64,000 nucleotides of DNA from Trueperella abortisuis. GTDB taxonomy: Bacteria; Actinomycetota; Actinomycetes; Actinomycetales; Actinomycetaceae. Location: the NCBI RefSeq assembly GCF_030811095.1, contig NZ_JAUSQL010000001.1:1860001-1924000 (forward strand). Reading direction: 5' to 3'. The notes under the pieces are model-generated. The model was given only the letters and a program-made list of their open reading frames with translations, was not told the origin of the DNA and did no database searches. The first letter of the stretch is position 1; every line of letters begins with the position of its first letter. The translations under genes were made by a program, and so were the position numbers. This document shows, in pieces, positions 55,355 to 64,000 of the stretch.

Positions 55355-56638
55355 ATGACGCGTATCACACTGGGAACAGCTTCAGCAGCCCTCCAGATCG
55401 AGGGGTCAATGCCGCCCACCCCGTGGCAGGCGTGGGCAGACGGCGGTCACGTGGCCGATGGGACGAGCCCGAATCCGACAACCGATCATTGGGTGCGTTG
55501 GCGTGAGGATAACGAGCTCATGGCCTCCCTCGGTTTCGGAATTGCCCGTATCGGGATCGAGTGGGGCCGCCTAGAACCGGTGAGGGGCCAGTTCAATGAG
55601 GCGGCCCTGCACCGGTACCGCGAGGAGATCGAAGACCTGATCGCCAAGGGCATCTCCCCTCTCGTCACGCTGCACCACTTTGGTCACCCGCAGTGGTTCG
55701 AGGACATGGGCGCGTTCACGAAGGATGCGAACGTGGAGCTGTTCCTCCGGTTCGTCACGCGGGTCATCGACGCGATCGGCGACTTGGTCGATGACTGGAT
55801 CACAATCAATGAGCCGAACGTGTACGCCTCCCAGGCCTACCTGTTCAAGGAGAGCCCTCCGGGTGAGGTGAGCTGGTCGAAGCTGCGCGCCACACTCCGC
55901 AACCTGGCCCGCGCCCACTGCCGCGCCTACCGGATGCTCCACCGGGCCCTCGATGCTCCGGGGCGGACGATCAAGGTTTCGTTCGCGAACCATCGCCGCG
56001 TCTTCGAACCGATGAACCCGAAAAACCCGATCCACCAGGTGTTCACCAAGGTGGACGATCTGCTCTTCCACCGCATCTACGAGCGTGCCTTCTACCGTGG
56101 CGAGTTCTCTCCGATCATCGGCAAGGCCCCGGATGTGACGCCGGGCTTGTATGCCGACGTCATCGCGATCAACTACTACTCGCGCACGGCCGTCACAGGC
56201 CTGTCCGATGGTGTCTTCGAGGGCGTACCAACGACGGACCTGGGCTGGGAGATCTATCCTCAGGGCCTGGCCCAGGTCGGCCGGGATCTCCACGACGAGT
56301 ATGGGCTAGAGCTGTGGGTGACGGAGAACGGTTGCTGTGACAACCCGGATCCGGCCACCGGTGCAATCGAAAAGTTCCGGTGCGACTTCATCATGGCCCA
56401 CCTGGATGCGATGGAGGAATCGGGGCTGCCGTTCACCCGGTACTACCACTGGTGCTTCGTTGACAACTGGGAGTGGTCCGAGGGCATGGTCGCCCGCTTC
56501 GGAATCGTCCACCTCGGGGAGAATCTTGAGCGTACGATCAAGCCGAGTGGCTATATGCTCGCCGAGATCAACAGGGCGGGCACCGTGACCCCCGAGATCC
56601 GCAAGCGTTACTCGGAAGGCTCCCAATGGGCGAGGTAA
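55355..56638 (+). CDS. Glycoside hydrolase family 1 (beta-glucosidase-like)
   Basis: The 427-residue enzyme begins MTRITLGTASAALQIEGSMP. The catalytic acid/base is in WITINEPNVYASQ and the nucleophile in LELWVTENGCCDNP, both canonical GH1 positions. Other signatures include LGFGIARIGIEWGRLEPVRG, HHFGHPQWFED and WCFVDNWEWSEGM. There is no signal peptide, so it cleaves an imported or phosphate-free sugar in the cytoplasm. It overlaps the MFS gene by 13 bp, forming a two-gene operon. Confidence 0.94.
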   Translation: MTRITLGTASAALQIEGSMPPTPWQAWADGGHVADGTSPNPTTDHWVRWREDNELMASLGFGIARIGIEWGRLEPVRGQFNEAALHRYREEIEDLIAKGISPLVTLHHFGHPQWFEDMGAFTKDANVELFLRFVTRVIDAIGDLVDDWITINEPNVYASQAYLFKESPPGEVSWSKLRATLRNLARAHCRAYRMLHRALDAPGRTIKVSFANHRRVFEPMNPKNPIHQVFTKVDDLLFHRIYERAFYRGEFSPIIGKAPDVTPGLYADVIAINYYSRTAVTGLSDGVFEGVPTTDLGWEIYPQGLAQVGRDLHDEYGLELWVTENGCCDNPDPATGAIEKFRCDFIMAHLDAMEESGLPFTRYYHWCFVDNWEWSEGMVARFGIVHLGENLERTIKPSGYMLAEINRAGTVTPEIRKRYSEGSQWAR

Positions 56639-57843
56639 GCACCCGGCCGCCGGTTCCCCGCTCCTGGCTCATCCACTACGGCCTGCTCTATTTCGGTCAG
56701 AACATTCAGTGGGCGGCTCCGGTCCAGATCCTCCTCGGCCTGCAGATCCTCGAGATGTTCCCCGACAACAAGGAGAACGCCCTCGCCCTGCTCATGACCA
56801 TCGGCGGCATTTTCCAGGCCATCGGCTCCCTGGCTGGCGGCTTCCTCTCGGATCGCACACATTCACGCTTCGGCAAGCGCCTACCCTGGATTCTTGGCGG
56901 CAACGCTGTCGCTATCACGGCCCTGCTCGTCACCTCGATCGCCCCGAGCTACATCCTCCTCGTCGGCGCCTGGTCGGTCTTCCAGGTCGCGCTCGCGATC
57001 GCCGGTTCCTCGACGATCTCCCTGTCCCCCGACACGGTCCCGCGCTACCAGTTCGGTCTCGTCTCCGGCGTCCTGGGCGCCACCTACACGCTCGGCGTCG
57101 TCGGCGGCACGCTCATCGCCGCCTCGCTCGAGGTTCAGACCGCCTACCTGGTCATCGCCGTGCTCGCCGCACTTCTTGTCGGCCAGTTTGCTGTTTCGGG
57201 TGCCTGGAAACGCGGCATCGGCACCGAGGGTAACGAGGCCGATCTCATGCTCGCCGAGGGCAACGAATCAACCGCTGAGGGTTACGGGGACTTCCGCTGG
57301 GTGTTCATCGCCCGCTTCGCTATTAACCTCGGCAACTACGTCGCCCTGTTCTACCTGCTGTACTACATGAGGGACAGGATCGGTCACCCGGACCCAGACA
57401 CCGGCGTCCTCATCCTCACCGGCGTGTATGCCGTCTGCACCGTCATCACCACGATCCTCGGTGGCATCGCCTCCGACAAGGTCGGCCGGCGCAAGCCTTT
57501 CGTCATCCTCGCCGCCACCGGTGTCACCACCGCCTGCGTGCTCATGGCTATAGCTACGGACATGTGGATGGCGGTCGTGGGCGCCGTCATTCTCGGCGTC
57601 GCCTGGGGCGTGTTCACCTCGGTCGATCAGGCCCTCGTCAACGAGGTGCTCCCTGTCGCGAAGGACCGGGCCCGCGACGTTGGCATCATGACCCTCGCGA
57701 TCGCCGGGGCCAACATCATCTCCCCGATGCTCGCCGCATTCGCCCTGGCCAACCTGGGTGGTTACCCGGGCCTCTATCTAGCCTCGGGCGTCCTCGTCCT
57801 CCTCGGGTCCCTCGCGGTCATTCCCGTCAAGTCCGCTCGCTAG
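56626..57843 (+). CDS. MFS sugar transporter
   Basis: The 405-residue protein has 12 predicted helices and the motif GGFLSDRTHSRFGKRLPWIL between helices 2 and 3, as in GPH-type sugar symporters. A second such loop is GGIASDKVGRRKPFVILAAT. It is translationally coupled to the GH1 gene, which suggests it imports the beta-glucoside that GH1 hydrolyses. Its 3' end overlaps the convergent ABC gene by 17 bp. Confidence 0.9.
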   Translation: MGEVSTRPPVPRSWLIHYGLLYFGQNIQWAAPVQILLGLQILEMFPDNKENALALLMTIGGIFQAIGSLAGGFLSDRTHSRFGKRLPWILGGNAVAITALLVTSIAPSYILLVGAWSVFQVALAIAGSSTISLSPDTVPRYQFGLVSGVLGATYTLGVVGGTLIAASLEVQTAYLVIAVLAALLVGQFAVSGAWKRGIGTEGNEADLMLAEGNESTAEGYGDFRWVFIARFAINLGNYVALFYLLYYMRDRIGHPDPDTGVLILTGVYAVCTVITTILGGIASDKVGRRKPFVILAATGVTTACVLMAIATDMWMAVVGAVILGVAWGVFTSVDQALVNEVLPVAKDRARDVGIMTLAIAGANIISPMLAAFALANLGGYPGLYLASGVLVLLGSLAVIPVKSAR

Positions 57844-59518
57844 CCAGCAGGGCACTGAAGGCTCCTCCAGCATCTGCTAGCTCGCCCCACGTGCCATGCT
57901 CGGCGATACGCCCGCCCTCCATGACAATGATCTGGTCGGCGTCACGGATCGTCGAGAGCCGGTGGGCGATGACCATGAGTGTGAAGCCGGCCTGGCTAAG
58001 CCGCTCCATGAGCTGGTCCTGGGTGATCGGATCCTGGTGGCTCGTCGCCTCGTCGAGGACAAGGACGGAGCCGCACTGGCGTGCCCGGATGATCGTACGC
58101 GCCAGGGCAAGCCTCTGCCTCTGACCACCCGACAGTGCGCTCCCGCGCTGGCCAACCCTCCGGTCCAGCGGAAGCTCGAACCCGGCGAGCCCGCAGGCCG
58201 CCACCATCTCCTCCTCGGTCACGGACGTCCCTGCCATGGCCAGATTGTCGGCCACGGTGCCCGAGGCGATGAACGGTTCCTGGTCCGCGACGGCGACGAG
58301 CTCGTAGGATCGATCAGAACCGAGCAGGCGAGCATCGACGCCATCAATCGTCACGGTTCCGGCCGGGTCCCAGTGCCGTTGGGCGAGGCGGGCGATCGTC
58401 GACTTGCCCGAACCGGTCGCCCCGACCACGGCAAGCATGGCGCCCGGGGTGAGCGAGAACGACACGTCGTCGAGGACCGTTGCGCGACCCGGATAGGAGA
58501 AGGTCACACCCTCGAAGCCCACGCGCTCAGAGGAGTCACGAGGCCCAGCCGGATTCTCGGGCTCGTCGACCGAGGGGCGACCGCCGGCAAGCTCGCGGAT
58601 CTTCCGGGTCGCCTCCAGGCCGGCCGGGAGCGAGGTGGCGAGCCGTTCGATCGTCTCAAGGGAGGTCGCCGAGCCCAGAACGAGGGCAGCGGCAGCCGCC
58701 GCCATGGGCAGGGGCGCTCCTGCGAGCAAGGCCGCCACGAGCACGAGAAGGAAACCGAGCCAGAGCCGCAGTTGGCCCACCGCTGCCCGCACGCCCGTCC
58801 GGTTGCCGGAGGCGTGAAGAACCGCGGCGAGGCGGCGATCCTTGTCCGCGACAACATCGAGTCGCGCCTGTTCGGCACCAACCTGACGAATATCGTCGAG
58901 GAGGCGAACAGTGTCGGCGACCGATTGGGACACATCGGCGCGCAAGGCCGCTACCTCGCGCGCCCGCGCCGCGTTGGAGCGGCTCCCGATGAGCGGGACG
59001 ACAATCCCGATGATCATCACGAGGGCCATGGCCAGGGCGGCGGCCGGGCCCGCCAGCACGCCCGCGGCAACAGTCGCCGAGGCCGGAATGAGGACGGCGG
59101 TGATCGCCGGGGCGATCGTGTGCGCGAAGAACACCTCCACCCGGTCGATGTCACGGACCGCGATTGTGTGAATCTTGGCCGCACCCAGGCCGTCCGTGAT
59201 GGCCGGCGCCTGCGGGAGCAGAGCATCGATCATCCACACTCGCATCTCCCCCATGAGCCCGAACGCGGCCAGGTGCCCGTAGAGCTGCTCGAGGAAGCGC
59301 AGAACGGCCTTGAGACTAGAGGCGACGAGGAAGACAAGAACGACCCGTAAGACGAAACCGTCACCGGCCTCGCCCATCGCCGCGCGCGTGACGGCCCAGG
59401 CGGGAAGGGCGATGCAGAGGACGCCCAAAAGATGGCCAGCAATACGGGAAAGAATCGAGATCACGAGCCTGCGGGTTGCTAACTTCGCGAAGCGAAGGAG
59501 CCATGCGACGTTATCCAC
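57827..59518 (-). CDS. ABC exporter half-transporter, subunit 2
   Basis: The 563-residue protein has a six-helix membrane domain (AGHLLGVLCIALPAWAVTRA to LGFLLVLVAALLAGAPLPMA) and a C-terminal ATPase: Walker A VVGATGSGKSTIARLA, signature LSGGQRQRLALARTI, Walker B VLVLDEATSHQDP, and H-loop MVIAHRLSTI. It overlaps the partner by 8 bp. CydC-like or siderophore-type heterodimeric exporters share this format; the substrate is not evident. Confidence 0.9.
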   Translation of the reverse strand: MDNVAWLLRFAKLATRRLVISILSRIAGHLLGVLCIALPAWAVTRAAMGEAGDGFVLRVVLVFLVASSLKAVLRFLEQLYGHLAAFGLMGEMRVWMIDALLPQAPAITDGLGAAKIHTIAVRDIDRVEVFFAHTIAPAITAVLIPASATVAAGVLAGPAAALAMALVMIIGIVVPLIGSRSNAARAREVAALRADVSQSVADTVRLLDDIRQVGAEQARLDVVADKDRRLAAVLHASGNRTGVRAAVGQLRLWLGFLLVLVAALLAGAPLPMAAAAAALVLGSATSLETIERLATSLPAGLEATRKIRELAGGRPSVDEPENPAGPRDSSERVGFEGVTFSYPGRATVLDDVSFSLTPGAMLAVVGATGSGKSTIARLAQRHWDPAGTVTIDGVDARLLGSDRSYELVAVADQEPFIASGTVADNLAMAGTSVTEEEMVAACGLAGFELPLDRRVGQRGSALSGGQRQRLALARTIIRARQCGSVLVLDEATSHQDPITQDQLMERLSQAGFTLMVIAHRLSTIRDADQIIVMEGGRIAEHGTWGELADAGGAFSALLASERT

Positions 59519-61187
59519 GGGTCACCTCCGCGTCCAGTGCCGCGGCGTAGAAGCCGGGACGGGCCGCCAACTCAGCGGGCGAACCCTGATCGGTAATGCG
59601 ACCATGCTCGAGAACGACAATGAGGTCAGCATCGGCCACCATGTCGAGCCGGTGAGCGACCTGGACGACCGTGCGGCCCTGGCCAAGCCGAGCCAATTCG
59701 GCACGGATTCTGGCCTCCGTCTGCCGATCCAGATCCGCCGTCGTCTCATCAAGTAGGAGGGCCGGGCGGGGTCGGGACATGGCGCGAGCGAGAATGAGGC
59801 GGCGGCGCTGGCCGCCCGAGAGCAAGGCGCCGGACTGGCCGACCGAGGTATCGAGACCTTGCGGGAAGTCGGCGAGGTCAAGATGGGCCTGGGCGAGAAG
59901 CTCAGCCTTCTCCGCCTCGCTCAGGCCACCTACGAGGGATAGGTTGTCGCCGATCGTCGTCGAGAGGATCCCAGCCCGTTGGGAGACAAGGGTGGCGGCC
60001 GCGCGAAGCTCGGCGGCTCGCGCGACCTGCCCGTTGAGGGTCACGCCTGGGGCCTCGACGAGGCCGGCGAGCACCTTGAGGAGCGTCGTCTTGCCAGCCC
60101 CAGTGGGGCCGACGAGCGCCACGTGGGCACCGGCCGGGATCGACAGGGAGATATCGGCGAGGATAGGGCGCCCGCCGAGAGACACCGTGAGGCCGGCAAG
60201 CTCATAGGCAGCCTGCTCGGGGACGGTGGCCGCGCGGGGGACGAACTCCTCCCCCAGCATCTGATCAACCTGCTCGCGACGGGCGCGGCCGCCGAGGCCG
60301 ATGTAGAAGGTGCGGCCCACACGATCGATGGGCTCGTGGAGCAAGACCAGGAGGAGGACGGCTGCGATAACGCCCCCGGGCCCGATCTCGCGAGCCCGGG
60401 ACAGGAGAAGAATGAGGCCCAACCCGGTCATGAGGAAACCGAAGATGAGATCGTTGGCGATGATCATCCGCTGATTCTTGACCAGGAGCGTCCCCAGCGA
60501 TGCCATCGAGGCGCGGGCCGAGGCAGCGAACTCGTCGCGGGCTCGCGCCGCACCGCCGAGGACCTTGATGGTGCCGATGCCCTCGATCATCTCCACGTAC
60601 CTGTTCGTGGCCTGCGCTTCCTTCATCCGGTACTCGTGGTTCGATCCCCGCAAGAGCTTGCCCGCGGTCATGATGATGAGGGGCACGAGGGCGACGAAGG
60701 CACCGAGGACGAGCGCCGAGACCCAGTCAACCCAGATCGCCCACACGGCAAGGACGATGACGGGGGCGGTGAACGAGGCGAGAGTGGGCGCGAGGAAGCC
60801 CGCGCGATACCCGGCGATTCTCTCCGCCCCGGACATCGCAGCATCGACCGTTGCACCATCACCACTGACCGGCGGGCCGCGCCGTGCCGGGGCCTTGAGC
60901 GTTCCGGCGAGAGCCGAGGAGAGGATCCTTGCCCGCCAGTGCGATTCTTCGGCGGATTGGATCCGCGAAGGCACAAGCTCGGCGATGGCGGCCGACAGGG
61001 CAGCGGCAAGGACGAGGGCGACGACGGCCAGGAGCGGCACGATCCAGGCCGACCCCTGCCACAGGTTAGTCGCGAGCTTCCCAGTGGCGACAGCCGCGAG
61101 GGCAAGGAACAATGTGCGCGCCCAGGAGGCCGAGATCACCGCCCATGCGCGTGCCGGCGGGTCAGTAAGAACCTCACGAATCCACAT
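59511..61187 (-). CDS. ABC exporter half-transporter, subunit 1
   Basis: The 558-residue protein has six hydrophobic segments (WAVISASWARTLFLALAAVA to GPGGVIAAVLLLVLLHEPID). Its ATPase has Walker A LVGPTGAGKTTLLKVLAG, signature LLSGGQRRRLILARAM, Walker B ALLLDETTADLD and VVQVAHRLDMVADAD. Both catalytic glutamates of the pair are present. The region resembles CydD/CydC-like exporters (GGAARARDEFAASARASMAS in the linker), but no cytochrome bd genes are nearby. Confidence 0.9.
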   Translation of the reverse strand: MWIREVLTDPPARAWAVISASWARTLFLALAAVATGKLATNLWQGSAWIVPLLAVVALVLAAALSAAIAELVPSRIQSAEESHWRARILSSALAGTLKAPARRGPPVSGDGATVDAAMSGAERIAGYRAGFLAPTLASFTAPVIVLAVWAIWVDWVSALVLGAFVALVPLIIMTAGKLLRGSNHEYRMKEAQATNRYVEMIEGIGTIKVLGGAARARDEFAASARASMASLGTLLVKNQRMIIANDLIFGFLMTGLGLILLLSRAREIGPGGVIAAVLLLVLLHEPIDRVGRTFYIGLGGRARREQVDQMLGEEFVPRAATVPEQAAYELAGLTVSLGGRPILADISLSIPAGAHVALVGPTGAGKTTLLKVLAGLVEAPGVTLNGQVARAAELRAAATLVSQRAGILSTTIGDNLSLVGGLSEAEKAELLAQAHLDLADFPQGLDTSVGQSGALLSGGQRRRLILARAMSRPRPALLLDETTADLDRQTEARIRAELARLGQGRTVVQVAHRLDMVADADLIVVLEHGRITDQGSPAELAARPGFYAAALDAEVTRG

Positions 61188-61373
61188 GTCAGCCCTTCAA
61201 GATCGTGGCGATAGCGAGCTGTCGTTCGCCGATGCGCAAGCTCGCAGTGCCCGAGGTTGTCTCAAGCGTCAACAGGTTCCATCGTACCGTCTGCGATGGC
61301 CGGGACTTCACTGAGCGCGGTCGCCGAGAGGAGTTCCTCAAACGGGCTCAGGCGCTGGTCGTGGACGTCCTAG

Positions 61374-61475
61374 ACAACAACGATCGGGGCTGGCCGGCAG
61401 GACCGTCTCCGGGTCGGCGGCACACAGGAGCGCTTCGAGCTTCCAGTCGAGCTTGTTCTTCAACGAAGCGCATAA
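61374..61475 (+). pseudogene. 3' remnant of a second LacI-family gene
   Basis: In frame up to the TAA at 61473-61475 the DNA encodes TTIGAGRQDRL, then RVGGTQERFELPVELVLQRS and A. The intact LacI gene at 55 kb ends GGTQERIELPVELVLRQSA. A stop (TAG 61371-61373) interrupts the frame. Upstream, another frame (61290-61380) gives DGRDFTERGRREEFLKRAQA, which recalls LacI effector domains, so the remnant may extend to about 61205 with frameshifts. The remainder of 61188-61373 shows no intact gene. Confidence 0.72.
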
Positions 61476-61513
61476 CGAGGAGGCGTTAGCCCTATTTGTT
61501 GTGGAAGGTCGCC
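61416..61513 (+). repeat. 98-bp direct repeat, right copy
   Basis: This is the right-hand partner of 55184-55281 (offset 6232, no gaps, 14 mismatches). It includes the dead LacI end and the true 3' end of ebgC. Confidence 0.85.
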
Positions 61514-61941
61514 CCCTCAACGCTCACATGGAGACAGACGACCTCGCCCTCGCCACGAACAACCCGGTAGCCTTCGTCAATCTCGACAATCCCAATCGAC
61601 CCCGCGTTCAACTCCGTGCTGTCCCCGCACCCTTCAAACGACTCGGTATCGGAAAGGTCTGAGTAGGCGCGCACGCACGTGAGATCCGCTTTTTTGGCGA
61701 CGCTGACGACGACGAACCCGCTGAGCACGTGCAAGACCGCAAAGTATCGTCTCCTCCCGGTGAAGCGCTGAGAGACCAATTCGCCAGCGGGCGCGACTCG
61801 ATACGTGAGGCTGTCGCCGATCGAGTATGCCGCTCCGGCCTTGACGACGTCGTGGTTCCCGATCGCTTCCAGCGTCCGCCGCCACCGACGCTGAGAGGCG
61901 AGTTGCCTCGAGAACTGGTCGAGGTTTGAAAACACTATCAA
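61492..61941 (-). CDS. ebgC: EbgC-like beta-galactosidase subunit beta (YhcH/YjgK family)
   Basis: The 149-residue protein starts with TTG 61941 (AAAGGAAGAG upstream). It resembles E. coli EbgC throughout: LEAIGNHDVVKAGAAYSIGD, SLTYRVAPAGE, FTGRRRYFAVLHVLSG, FEGCGDSTELNAGSIGIVEI, and the end GATFHNK. EbgC is needed for full activity of the EbgA beta-galactosidase. It follows ebgA by 14 bp, as in the E. coli ebg operon. Confidence 0.9.
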   Translation of the reverse strand: MIVFSNLDQFSRQLASQRRWRRTLEAIGNHDVVKAGAAYSIGDSLTYRVAPAGELVSQRFTGRRRYFAVLHVLSGFVVVSVAKKADLTCVRAYSDLSDTESFEGCGDSTELNAGSIGIVEIDEGYRVVRGEGEVVCLHVSVEGATFHNK

Positions 61942-61955
61942 GGATCTCTTCCTTT

Positions 61956-64000
<2,045 letters not shown>

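Noticed and set aside
57827..61187. cydDC of the cytochrome bd operon
   Set aside because: The subunits resemble CydDC, but no cydAB genes are adjacent and other heterodimeric exporters look alike, so no symbol is given.

Overview
The window is GC-rich actinobacterial chromosome carrying one complete-looking integrated phage. The chromosomal gene order argS-lysA-hom-thrC-thrB-rho-rpmE-prfA, the long Arg/Asn/Asp-rich insert in Rho, frequent GTG/TTG starts and a tRNA-Arg(CCG) integration site point to the order Actinomycetales (Actinomycetaceae-like). I cannot name the species.

Layout. (1) 1-8897: minus-strand housekeeping operon for arginyl-tRNA synthetase, lysine/threonine synthesis, Rho, L31 and RF1. 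(2) 8995-9070: intact tRNA-Arg(CCG). (3) 9069-49017: a roughly 40-kb siphovirus-type prophage bounded by a 48-bp identical direct repeat (attL inside the tRNA at 9021-9068, attR at 48970-49017). Both ends carry a matching tandem pair of putative integrase arm sites. From left to right on the minus strand come lysis genes, tail tip and fibre, tape measure, a frameshifted tail assembly chaperone pair, major tail protein, connectors, capsid, scaffold, a MuF protein fused to a nuclease-like toxin with an overlapping putative immunity gene, portal, terminases, a PrimPol-like protein and an HNH endonuclease. The early half holds small plus-strand islands (tiny membrane ORFs, a HicAB module, two membrane-anchored coiled-coil proteins), a helicase, a VRR-NUC nuclease, an orphan C-terminal piece of a cytosine methyltransferase, an origin-like region with two perfect DnaA boxes and ten copies of an 8-bp iteron, and an intein-split primase-helicase. 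It continues with a tRNA-like element, an SSB-like/exonuclease pair, a 46-repeat pentapeptide protein, and a lysogeny switch (Cro-like and CI-like genes around three operators, KilA-N, ImmA/IrrE, integrase).

(4) 49018-64000: chromosomal accessory genes. They are a MacB-type ABC transporter with a periplasmic adaptor, a small secreted protein, two tandem paralogous lipoproteins, a LacI regulator followed by a GH1 glycosidase and an MFS transporter, a heterodimeric ABC exporter, and an ebgC-ebgA beta-galactosidase operon cut by the window edge. A 98-bp imperfect direct repeat (about 86% identical) brackets the GH1/MFS/ABC block and carries the 3' end of a second, dead LacI gene.

The most unusual items are the MuF-toxin/immunity pair inside the capsid gene cluster, the prophage switch with apparently leaderless repressor and hicA transcripts, the iteron/DnaA-box origin, the intein between primase and helicase, the endolysin with a strong internal start site, the chain of tiny translationally coupled ORFs, and the methyltransferase fragment with its own ribosome binding site. 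All family assignments come from reading translated sequence; no database search was run.
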